Shown here piece by piece: positions 1-10,443 of a stretch of 64,000 bases of DNA (positions are counted from its first letter, which is position 1; every line of letters begins with the position of its first letter). The notes under the pieces are model-generated. The model ran no database searches, had not been told where the DNA came from, and saw nothing but the letters and a program-made list of their open reading frames with translations. The DNA comes from Rotaria sp. Silwood1 (Eukaryota > Rotifera > Eurotatoria > Philodinida > Philodinidae): NCBI GenBank assembly GCA_905250075.1, contig CAJNOP010000408.1, positions 118,992-182,991 on the forward strand, read 5' to 3'. Position numbers and translations under genes: made by a program.

Positions 1-412
1 AAAATAATACTCTTTTTTATAAGAAAAAGGAAAAAGTCGTATTGTAAAAAGTATCTTCTATGTAACTTACAAGTTTTGATATGACAAAAAAAGAAACTTG
101 TTTTGTTGTTGTTCTCCTGTTTTCTTTCTACTTTCCTCTGCTAGTCGTTCTTTTTTTCATTGTAGCCAAAAACCACATAGACTGCTAAATATTCTATAGT
201 TTGACAGGAAAAGAGAAAAAGCAAAAATTAGATTTATAGGAATGAGAGAAAGAAATGAAAGAGAAAAACCACATAGAAATCATCGATCAATGACGTCTTT
301 TGTTTTTCTTTTATTACAAATAAACAGAAATGGATTGTGAATCAAACAGTTAAAGTATTGAAGGGCATCAGCTAAGAAATGTACTAATTACGATTATCGC
401 AACACTATCATT
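1..412. other. gene-free flank
   Basis: AT-rich sequence with poly-purine and poly-T runs. I see no open frame, splice-site pair or repeat here that I can support. Confidence 0.5.
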
Positions 413-499
413 TTAACCCTTTGACAACGGTGAGACATACATTGTTTCACCTGTTTTTCAGTAGAGAAAAAGTGTTGTGCTTGCGTTAAACTATTAGAC

Positions 500-1830
500 C
501 TGCAAGGTCATATTCCCTCGACTGAAGGGAGGGTCATACGAAATAAAATGCGTTTGTTTGTTATCTTGCTTGATTGGGGTCAAAAAAACATACCAGAGAG
601 GTTAGCTTATTTTAAGACTTTTGGTCGTTTTGACCGAACTTTGCCATAGGTTATCGAGGGCCCTGAATCCGAATTTGAAGCCCATTTTTTTAGGCGAGGT
701 TTCATTGGTCGAAAACCGACCAATCAGAAACGAACTTTCTTATTTTAAGGCTTTTGACCTTTTTTGATGGAACTTTGCTATAGGTTATCGAGGTCCCGGA
801 GTCCGAATCTGAAGTTCATTTCTTTGGCTGGGGTCTCATTGATCGGGAGCGGACCAATTAAAAATGAACTTTCTTATTTTAAGATTTTTTGTTGTTTTGA
901 CGGAACGTTACTAAAGAAGCTAAATCTTTGTTTTGAACATGATATTCCCTCGACTGTAGGGAGGATCACATGAAATAAGATAAGTTTGCTTGTGGTCTTG
1001 TCGTGGGTCAAAAAAACATCAAAGATGAATTTTTTTATAAAGGTTGACGAAAGTAAATCGGGGTCGGAGAATCCGAATCTGAAGTTAGTTTTTCAAAATT
1101 TTGAATTGATTTTTTTGGGTTGAGGAAAGGGTTTTTTAAGAAAACAGTGATATTCCCTCGACTGTAGGGAGGGTCATATGAAAAAAACTAAAATGCGTTT
1201 GTGTGTGTGTGTGTGTCTGTTTATCGCAAGGTCAAAAGAACATCACAGGGGAACTTGATTTAGACGTACCTTCTAAAGTTTCAGTACAGGTAATTGAGGT
1301 TGGGAAATCTGATTCCGAGGGCGGATTTTAATTCCGGTATTCCTATTGGCTAGAAAGCCGACCAATCAGAAATGAGCTTTTTTATTTTAAGTATTTTACA
1401 CATTTTGATGAAACTGTACTATAGGTTATCGAGGGCCAGGATTCTAAATCCGAGATCGGATTTTGCATCTGACCATCCGATTACCTAGGAAGCCGACCAT
1501 TCAGAAATGAGCTTTTTTTCTTTAGAAAATTAGGATATTTTATAAGGATGATGAAAATAAACCGGGGTCGGGGTATCCGAATCCATAATCGCTTTCTTAA
1601 AATTTTGAGTCCAACTTTTTCGGCCAAGGAAAGAGTTTTTTTGATAAAATAATGATACGCTATAAAAGTTGACGATAGTAAGTCGGGGTCGGAGCATCCG
1701 GATCCGTAATCGGTTTCTCGACATTTTTAGTTGAACTTTTTCGATCAAGGAAAAGCTTTTTTGGGGAAAATAACGATATTTTATAAAGGTTGACAAAAGT
1801 AAGTGGGGACCGGGTTATTGGAAACTGCAA
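500..1830. repeat. degenerate tandem repeat block
   Basis: Two interleaved unit types recur. One runs from a GACCAATCAGAAA.GA motif through TTATCGAGG and ends with ATCCGAATCTGAAG (copies near 640-900 and 1290-1520). The other, about 110-125 bp, has TTTATAAAGGTTGACGAAAG, then a TCGGGGTCGG motif, then GGAAAGAGTTTTTT (copies near 1036-1150, 1540-1660, 1660-1780 and 1780-1830). A short near-palindrome, CCCTCGACTGTAGGGAGG, appears near 512, 946 and 1154. The same units recur at 38280-39110, so this is a dispersed family. Confidence 0.75.
1200..1216. repeat. TG dinucleotide microsatellite
   Basis: About eight uninterrupted TG units inside the larger repeat block. Confidence 0.9.
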
Positions 1831-2828
1831 TCGGTTTCCCGGAAATTTCAAGTTCTTGTTTGTATCCGTTCTCTCTATTATTGGGACAGACACTGGAGGT
1901 ATCTTTTGCACATGGGTAGCTCTTAGCATGCCTCAAACGATTGGGAAGGCAAGCAGATTAGAAACGCTTCGACAATACTCTTTAAATGGTCAAACGATGG
2001 AAGTTAATCGCATCTTGAAATCCCATATGTTTGGTATAAAAACACCAATATGATTTCACTAGGAGATGCTGTCCATGTCAAATCTCCGTATCTCAGCAGC
2101 TTTTAAAGGTATAACAAAAGCCATCTATGTTCAAAGAAAGGCGACGGTGCCTTTTGTAACGACAGAGGAGTGTGGTAAAATTTACTAGATTTTCTTACAA
2201 TCTTTCAATAGAACTAATTTGGTGAACAAATTTCTCTCATTTCTTTCATAAGGTTAAATGTATACCCTGCGGAAATCTATCCATAGATGGGGTAGGACCT
2301 TAAACTGGTATGTGAGAATAAACTGTCATTTATTATTATTATTATAAAAAACCCGAATTTTTAACCTTGTACATATTTGGAGGGATCTCTAACTCGTGGA
2401 ATTTCTAGTTGCGATAACTTGAGGTAATAAAAAAATAGATGTATAAAAACGATGCCATATCGTTTATATTAAATAGACAATAAACAAACTGTTGCATGAG
2501 TGCACTGACGTAAAATGAGTGGCTTGCTACTTATATTGCAACCGTTCGGTAGATTTTGTTCATCAAAGATATGTATAAAACCTAATGTTTTTTGGGAATA
2601 CTGTACTAATATTTTCTTAATGAGGGATTTCAATAAAACTCTGATTTTTCAGCTGCAGAGTGAAATTGAAGAAATCAGAAATAGTTCACAACGAAGCTTT
2701 GGTTTAGAGATCCCCGTCGAGAATTGTCGTGCTAGAGATCTAATGGTTTTTCGAAGTAAACCGAGTTTTTGATTAGATGAAGTGTAAATAAAAAAGGATA
2801 GTGCTGTGGAGAAATAGAACGAAACATA

Positions 2829-2886
2829 GCAGCGGCTAGTCGTTCGTCGGTGCTCCTTCGGGGCGCCACTCACGACTAGCCGCTGC
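2829..2886. repeat. perfect 15-bp hairpin
   Basis: The arms GCAGCGGCTAGTCGT (2829-2843) and its exact reverse complement (2872-2886) enclose a GC-rich 28-base loop. It is much richer in G and C than its surroundings. It resembles a miniature hairpin transposon, but I find no convincing target-site duplication. Confidence 0.7.
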
Positions 2887-3935
2887 ACTAGAAAGTCTCT
2901 TGAATGAATGCTTCAAGCTGTTGGTATTCAACAAATAGACATCAAGAGTCTAGGTCAAAGAGGTTTGACGAAGGAGTAGCAGTTACTAAGAACTGAGAAA
3001 TATTTTGAAATAAAGTGTGAGAACGCCTTTTCTTCACGTGTGCGATATTTGAATAGTACATTTGAGGGAAAACACCATTTATAGAATTTATATTCATTCT
3101 ATCGGAATGCGATTTTAATGAAATAAACAGGGTTTTTCTGCTGAGATGCTTTCTTGTCGATACTCATTCAAATGTCGAAGTGTATATGGATATATTCAAA
3201 TTACCTATCTAGTCTGATGGCTAATATGAGTAGGAGCTTCTTTATATATGACAGTCCGATTATAGACCAGACCTAATATGTTTAATTTTAAGATAGAAGT
3301 TCAAGTAAACCCGTATTTTGCTAGCGGACGCTCTAGTAAACAATATTGTCGGCAGATGTGTCAGCAAGCGAACGGACTTTTGGTAGAATTTTTAAGGTGT
3401 ATGGCACGTTTTCACGAAAGTGTCGCGAATGAGCTTTGCTTCATTACCTCTCAGAAAGCTCAATATAAGCTCCGTTTTTGGGTACATATGGATATCGTCG
3501 ACATAGTGTGGTTCCTTAGATTTTTGTTGAGTTCCAATGTGAGGGTGTCAATTTGATTGGATGCATTCGTAACAAAAATGTTCATCCGGATCCGCATACA
3601 ATTATGCACAATGAGATTGACGTTAATATCAGCGTACACACACCTACCCACCCTTTTGGAATACTGGATACTAGCTGTGTTGAAGACTGTAAATCGAAAG
3701 AAAAAATGGAAAGGGCCGAATATACAGTCGAGGATTAAGCGAGTCACACGGATGAGCGTTACTTGTAGATTATAGATAGTTTGGATGTGAGGTGATCTAT
3801 AGCCGATATGATCTTGTAGGTTTAACAGGTTAATGTAAACAAAACACTTTTTCTCTACTGAAAAATAGGTGGGACAACCTGTGTCCCACCGTTCTCAAAA
3901 GGTTAAATCTACTCAATTTCGAGAAGTTTGTTTAA

Positions 3936-4651
3936 GGTTCCCCCCTCAAAAAAGTCACTTTTCGCCAAAATGATCAAAATTAAGATAAATACAGGGAAAG
4001 ATAGTCTGTAACCTGATCTTTCATAAACGATAAAAATTTTTACTCGGCATCCCATTTTTTTCCAAAGGTTTTTGAAGATTTCTGTCGCGTTCTATTGGAA
4101 AAATAAGCTGTTTTCTGAAAAAAACCAAAAATCTTTTTCGTTTTTTCTCGTTTTATAGGTTTTCGATAGTATCTCCAAACTTCTCAAAGGAGCTTCATAG
4201 TAACCAATAACTTTTTTTGTTTGAAAACTCGTGTTTAGGGCTAGGAACTGTTGCGGCCGGTTTTTTTAAATAAGCCCTTTATTATCATATAAGAAAACAC
4301 CTCTATGGAAACAGCGACATTTTTTAGGATTTTTTGAATCATTGAACTTGTCATCTGCTTTCTTTGTTTAAAAATTTAAAATTTAAAAAAAACGATGACC
4401 ACGATAGTCTCTAGACATAGACATGAGTTTTCAAACAAAAAAAATTTTAAATGTAGAGAATGAAGATACATAGAGAAATCATGGACACACAGATGAGCTA
4501 TTTTTTACCCTTGTTTGATAAATATCTCTGTCAAACGTCATGATATAGGGCTGAAAATTTTACTATAGTCATAGTTCACTAGCCACGACATATTCTGAAA
4601 TTTTCAAGCAATTTGGATGTTCCATGGTTGAGATCGATTTTTGAGGAGGCC
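3936..4651. mobile_element. TTAA-flanked MITE, family A copy 1
   Basis: Flanked by TTAA at 3932-3935 and 4652-4655. The left terminus GGTTCCCCCCTCAAAAAAGT and the reverse complement of the right terminus, GGCCTCCTCAAAAATCGAT, are related, and both match the ends of the element at 41534-42419. The interior is non-coding. The superfamily is uncertain between piggyBac and Kolobok, since both duplicate TTAA. Confidence 0.6.
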
Positions 4652-4655
4652 TTAA

Positions 4656-5480
4656 GACTGCTTGATTCCATTGAGAAGACCAACTAAGCAAGTCATATAA
4701 CAGCCATTTCAGGTAATGATGTTTCGTGAGCTAATCCACCTTTTCAGGTGCCGATTTATGAATGCACACTTCTTTATATTTCAAATACACAAGACAAGTA
4801 ATAGTTCTTTTCGTTTTCTTATTATACTATTTATTAGAATTGTTTGGAAAATTTTCCTAAGAGGAGTTTTCCTTTTTTTTTAATTATTCGAGAAATACTA
4901 TTAATATATAATATAAATGGATATAAACAGATCATTTCTTGAATTCATTAAAGACATGATTTCAATGGCCAGATACTTATAGAATCATTACTTCATCTTG
5001 ATCTGAGTCAAAAAAACCTAATCCACAAACAGTACGGAACACTGCTTTTTTAACATTTATCGGCTTAAGATCAAAAGGTTGTTGTTGAAAGTCGAAAATT
5101 TTGCTTCTTTTATCATTCATTCTAATATTGTTAATATACTATGTATAGACATGAATTAAGTCAGCTGCTTTAGAAACGGGAATCGTCTAGTCCATAAAAT
5201 ATTCAATAGACGGAATATATAATACTACACTTTCTTCATACTGAAATTAAACAACCGAAAAGTTCTAATAAATTACATAGTAATAAACTAAGTAACAAGG
5301 TGTGGGGTGCGGGTAGATATGGATCTAATTCTGTTCGAGAAGTAGATCCACACCTACACACAAAGATAATATTACCTTGGTTTAACGAAATCAAATGATC
5401 GCCAAAGGCTCAACTTATTTCCACAGAGAAAGAAGACAAATGCAGAGCCAAGAGAAGTTTCGTACTTTCTCCAAAACCTA
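4656..5480. other. gene-free AT-rich stretch
   Basis: No supported gene. A weak TGTGGG-like inverted pair lies at about 5300-5362 (TGTGGGGTGCGGG, then CCACACCTACACAC), probably a degenerate member of the telomere-like foldback family. Confidence 0.4.
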
Positions 5481-5751
5481 CTTAGGTCTAACCAGAAATT
5501 CTGATAACATTAAATAAAAATCTAAAGATAAGGGAATATTTTTAATTTTATTTTGTCAATTATTGAGGATACTTGCCATTATTATTTATACAAAGTTCAA
5601 TCTTGTCTAATAATTTATTAAAAGTTCTTTTTTGAACACTTTTCCTAAAAAAATTTGAGTGATCTTGAAAACCACATGAGCTAATCATGTTTCATTTGTT
5701 TTAAAATTTAGCGAGATTTTGTTAGATCATGTCAGTTGGGTTCTAATACTA

Positions 5752-6629
5752 AAGGGTGGTCCAAAAGTTTCGACCCACCCTCGTAGATGGATCATATTTA
5801 TGACAAACTTATATACAATTAATTGGTCAAAATATGTGATTTTGTAGAGAAAAAGACGGGCTATCTTTCTATAACAAGATGTTTCGAAATGCTTGAGTAT
5901 AAGATAATCATATGACCATTTTATTCATTTCGAGTAAGCTTTTCTCATTTTGCGTTTTAAATAATAAAATATGTATATAAAATGTTTCTCGAAAAAAATA
6001 TCTAAATGATTTATAATTTTACCATACAAATGTGCTTTTTTAAAAATTATATCGATAACCACATTTTTGTTGTTTAAGACTATCAATAATCACATTTTGT
6101 TATGCGTTGACCTCGTCTGCGAACAATTGCCTTTAGCCATTTTGGAATACTGTTGATCATTTTGGGTGTGGTGGGTGTGGGTCTGAGTAGACACAAAACA
6201 ACCATATTCACACCTACACCCACCCACGCACACCTACCCAGCACACCCACACCTACGCCCACATCCAAACCCACACCCTAATAAAATGTGATTGTTGATA
6301 GTCTTAAACAACAAAAATTTGGTTATCGATATAATTTTTAAAAAAGCACATTTGTATGGTAAAATTATAAATCATTTAGATATTTTTTTCGAGAAACATT
6401 TTGTATACATATTTTATTATTTAAAACGCAAAATGAGAAAAGCTTACTCGAAATGAATAAAATGGTCATATGATTATCTTATACTCAAGCATTTCGAAAC
6501 ATCTTGTTATAGAAAGATAGCCCGTCTTTTTCTCTACAAAATCACATATTTTGACCAATTAATTGTATATAAGTTTGTCATAAATATGATCCATCTACGA
6601 GGGTGGGTCGAAACTTTTGGACCACCCTG
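5752..6629. mobile_element. 878-bp palindromic TA-flanked MITE
   Basis: TA duplications lie at 5750-5751 and 6630-6631. The termini are AAGGGTGGTCCAAAAGTTTC and, on the other strand, CAGGGTGGTCCAAAAGTTTC. The arms stay nearly identical for about 330 bp, so the element is almost a full palindrome around a TGTGGG core (6163-6279). Reading the flanking mariner across the site shows the insertion interrupts its transposase just before the DE.W motif, which confirms the boundaries. A relative without the telomere-like core lies at 29945-30583. No transposase is encoded; it was presumably moved by a Tc1/mariner enzyme. Confidence 0.85.
6163..6279. repeat. TGTGGG foldback array inside MITE
   Basis: A short G-rich run (GGGTGTGGTGGGTGTGGG) is followed by about 30 unrelated bases and then about 65 bp of CCCACA-type repeat on the same strand. 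This forms the centre of the palindromic MITE. Confidence 0.85.
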
Positions 6630-6636
6630 TACTAGT

Positions 6637-7207
6637 GATGAGATATGGATTTATTTTCGATAGATTAATCATAACTCACCTGATGCTAACTGGCTTATTG
6701 AAGATAAATCGTTAAAGACTATTGTTCATGTAGATAGATTTGAACCAAAAGTTTGTTTCACATATTTTTTAAATGAAATAGTCCTGAGTGTTTATAATAG
6801 CAAGACTGTAGGTCATAAGTATTATAATGAAAATTGTCTGAAGCTTTTTGTTAATGTAATATAGAAACAAAGAAAGATATCAGATTCGTAAGGTACAAAA
6901 TTGCTTGACGATCATTGTTGACTTCACACTCATCCAATCTTATTAATTATTTGACAAAAGAAGGTAACAATATAATGTCACATTCGTCATATTCGCCATA
7001 CCTAATACTACATAATCTTTGGTTAAGTAATTCCATCGAACATAGTTTAACTGACTAAATCAATGAAATATGATATGCTTACGTGATTTCCAAGGTCACG
7101 AATTTTTTTTAGAAAAACTGTTCAAAAAAACTTTTAATAAATTGTTAGAAAAGATTGAACTTTGTATAAATAATAATGGCAAGTATCCTCAACATTTGAC
7201 AAAATAA
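6637..7207 (+). pseudogene. mariner transposase fragment (decayed)
   Basis: This is the C-terminal half of a mariner transposase with several stops and frameshifts. It aligns by eye with the copy at 52508-53560. The sequence starts at a DEIWIYF motif (first catalytic Asp block) and continues through RFEPK, YYNENCLK, a degenerate block corresponding to HDNARPHTH, and YSP. It ends at ELCINN..HLTK followed by a stop at 7205-7207. More N-terminal sequence seems to lie at about 5690-5750, on the other side of the inserted MITE. It cannot make active enzyme. Confidence 0.8.
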
Positions 7208-7274
7208 AATTAAAAATATCTTCTTATCTTTAGATTTTTATTTAATGTTATCAGAACTTTTGGTCAGACCTAAG

Positions 7275-10200
7275 TAAAAAAGGGTTTCGTGCATCGTATG
7301 GAATTTAAACAGAGTCTCATTCATCGTGCAAAACCTCGAAAAGGTTTCGATTCTTGCAACTAAATCGAAATCGTTTTAAGGATTCCGTGTATTTCCTACG
7401 AAATCCTTAAAAAATTTCCTCGTCTGGATATGGATGTGAGTTTGGATAAACAAAATATGATACTCACGCCCACACCATCAACACTCACACCCTAGTTATT
7501 GAATCATCAATTATTAGAGTGTTCTCGCTTGCTGCAACAATTTGTGAAGTATCGCTGCACTTTTAGAAACGTTCTTGCAGCGATGTTAAAGGATTGCGGC
7601 CTAGAAATTCCTTGGCTATTGTGGAGCTCTCATCAGCGCTATAATAATTCTTCGGGTAAACTTGAATGGACCATTAGTTCATTGACAGTTTGGTTATTCA
7701 TAGTGGCCAAAATGATGTTTTTTCTACAATATTTTTCACTAAGAAACATTTATCTTAACGAATTTCTTGATGAATTTGAATGCGAGAGCAAAAAATATTG
7801 CGTATAGTGTTTTTTGCATTTTGGCAATCATTGAATTGTGGAGGAATTGATAAGGAAGTCTAATTTTTCAATCCTTTGACATGCCTTACTCACCTTTAAA
7901 GATTGGTGATAGAAATTTCTTTGTTTTTCTCTCACTGTTACATCCTGACTGTTTTTGGCTCGTACTTAGTTTTAATTCTATTTCTATTTTCGTATCACTT
8001 TGATTAACTTCGAAAAAAGGCCTAATACTTGAATTTATTTCAACATATTTGTTGACGTTCCATTCGAATGAAATAGATTAAAATATTTGGACTTTTTTTG
8101 AAGTCAATCAAAGGCATAGAAGGTCCATGATGGTTTTAGATGAATACAAGACTTATATTGAGTGGTATAGTTGTAATCCTGCCTTTATCTCCAGGATTCT
8201 ACTCTATGACTCACTCTCTTCAATTACTATATAAATGATATCAAAAAAAGAAAGCGATCACATAAAGCTGGAGCTATTCTCCAAAATGATAGCAATTTTG
8301 TATTCCGTGTTTCGTCTGCAGGTAAGTATTGATAACAGAAACCTTCTACGAGGAAAGTATCGCAAATATTTTCTAAGCTTTTGAAATAATATTCAATTCC
8401 AAAATATAGTTCAATAGGGCCAAGAGTATCTTCAAAGGATATGCGCTTATTGATTTTATAGGAAATACAGAATCATAAGTCAAAAATTCAATCAAAACGT
8501 TCTTGAGTTCGAAGCCAAATATCATTTTAAACGCTCAAAAACATTTCTGAATGTTTTTTCCATTACTTTTTCTTTGCTATATTCTTTTCGGTATTTGTTT
8601 TTATGGCAGTAGCTTCTATCTTGAACGCATATGAAGATTTCGTTATAGTTGTGAACAGAAGGTACAGAACAAGAGTGATAATAACGATCATGAAAGATGT
8701 ATGTAATAGAGACCGAAACAGAATTGAATTATCGAATGAAGATTTTTTTAAACTGATCGAATCGAATCTGAATTGAGGTGCTGTCTAATCAAATTGAATC
8801 CGAATCGAGATTTTCTTATTCTTTTCGGTCTCCAGTGCGTAACACAGAATCGTTCACAGCTTGTTTTTCTTAACATATTATTCACCATTCAAACGAGCTG
8901 ACGAACCTGGTTAAAAATTGTTAAACTTTTCGAAATATTAAAATTTCTTCTTAGTGAGTATCAAAAACTTGATATAGTCATGACACTTAATTTGTTTCAA
9001 ATCGAAAGGTTCATTCATGAGTCACATTTTCATTTCGACATCAAAACTTTCAAAAACATGATGTTGGAAACCGATCTAATTTTCTCGTTAACACTTGGAG
9101 CTAACATTCTTGTTGTTTCTCATTCTGTAGTCAAGAAGCTACAAAATTATAAAAAAGCTTTCTAAAATTTTATTTCCTGTGTGGAAAATTTTGCTTTGAA
9201 TGGAAAGTTGCCTTTTTTGTTAACGAAAGTCGATCCATATTTCGACAACTTTAGCATTTGAAAAAAGAATCTAGTCGAATATTATGTTTTTTTATGATGA
9301 CTTCCAGAATTCAAATGATTTCGAACGTGCTAATTTGCTGGTAAAAAGTCAAAGATGAAAATTTTGATAGGAAATTCAAAATAGTCTAATGATTATAAAA
9401 ATCATGTCATTTGTTTCAAGTTTTTTCTTACAACCTAAACTTGTCGTAGAAAATACCGACATATGAGCAAATTTTGTTAAATATGTCCAATTTTTATTAG
9501 AAGGGTATGGGTATGGGTGTGTGCACAAAATAGACCCACACCCACACCCATTGTAGACTAATGTCAGCATTACGATAGAATCTGGTTGGAGCAGCAGCGA
9601 TCGGAAAACTTGACTTGAATGTATCGCCTCAGAAATACTAAGAGACAGCAAGAGCATCTTTACTCTGTAAACAGACGATGGCTTAGTGAGCTTGACTAGA
9701 TGTTAATTGTGTCCTGATAAAATGGAAATATTTCCGAGAGGAGATTTGTTACGTAAAGGCTTATTTCAGAGACCATAACAGGAACAGAAAAAATTATTAT
9801 TCCCCGATTTTCTGATGATCATATTCTTTCAAAGCAATCCTCATCAGACGGACTCGTTTAATGTGATTGCTTTTTCTGAACCGTGTCTTCAAAAGTAATC
9901 AGAAGTTTATCGAATTCATGATTAAGAAAACGATGCAAGTTTGAATCATTTTATACTAAAGTCTTAGTTATTTTAGTACGATCGTATATTTTTTCTGGCG
10001 AGATCTGAACAATGTTATACTAGAAATAAATCAGCATATTTCTCGTTGTTTAGCATGATATAATATTTACATATTTTCTTTGGTTGTAGGATTAATTTGG
10101 AACAATATATTGAATAATCGAAGATTATATCATGCATCAATATTTTTAGAGTATAGTCCATTGGAAACAAGAGAGATGATGATAGGGGAAGAAAGAAAGT

Positions 10201-10443
10201 AATATATTTGAAATTTAGATAAACATGAGATCGAGTCTTCATTTTGTTCTCCATTCGACTCAGTAGATACCATAAAAAAATCCTTTAGTACAATCTCTAT
10301 GGAATAAAAATGTGAAACACGATGAAACTGCTTCAATTCAACATAAATACTCTCACTATATTTCTCGCAGTTTAGAATAATTTTACAATATAGATATACA
10401 AACTGCAGTAACTAAAAGGTTAGGACTTTTTTTTTGTAGAAAA
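7275..10443. other. gene-free stretch with degenerate TGTGGG foldback
   Basis: No gene can be supported. A degenerate telomere-like inverted pair lies at about 7433-7495 (GGATGTGAGTTTGG, then CCCACACC and ending CACACCCT). Another lies at 9502-9551 and is listed separately. Open frames near 7499-7807 and 9376-9657 have no recognisable domain or splice context. Confidence 0.4.
9502..9551. repeat. small TGTGGG foldback
   Basis: AGGGTATGGGTATGGGTGTG is followed after a few bases by CCCACACCCACACCCA. The orientation is G-rich first, C-rich second, as in the other copies. No target duplication is seen. Confidence 0.7.

Larger units (their letters stand above)
417..3902. mobile_element. TTAA-bounded 3.5-kb element, no transposase seen
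   Basis: The two ends are inverted copies. The left end reads CCCTTTGACAACGGTGAGAC and the reverse complement of the right end reads CCTTTTGAGAACGGTGGGAC. The similarity runs about 65 bp inward, through a shared stretch containing TTTTTCAGTAGAGAAAAAGTG. Each end abuts a TTAA (413-416 and 3903-3906). TTAA duplication and a CCY-type terminus fit piggyBac; Kolobok elements also use TTAA. The length suits an autonomous piggyBac copy, but no open frame inside resembles a transposase. The left half is instead filled by a degenerate repeat that also occurs inside the foldback at 37574-41106. It could be a non-autonomous carrier or a decayed copy. Calling the whole interval one element is an inference from the ends. 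Confidence 0.6.
5481..7274. mobile_element. rearranged mariner with duplicated inverted 3' ends
   Basis: Both ends carry the terminus of the mariner at 52442-53750: CTTAGGTCTAACCAGAAATT on the left and, in reverse complement, CTTAGGTCTGACCAAAAGTT on the right. TA dinucleotides flank them at 5479-5480 and 7275-7276. The left about 210 bp is an inverted near-copy of the right 200 bp, including the last codons of the transposase, so the 5' end has been replaced by an inverted copy of the 3' end. A long-TIR MITE (5752-6629) is inserted inside. Confidence 0.75.

Noticed and set aside
2829-2886. Hairpin as a transcription terminator
   Set aside because: Intrinsic terminators are bacterial. Here no gene ends nearby and no T tract follows the stem.
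3278-3556. 92-codon open frame inside the TTAA-bounded element
   Set aside because: I compared it with the expected DDE or Cys-rich features of piggyBac transposases and found none.
7499-7807. 102-codon open frame
   Set aside because: No recognisable motif, no splice partner, and located in repeat-rich DNA.
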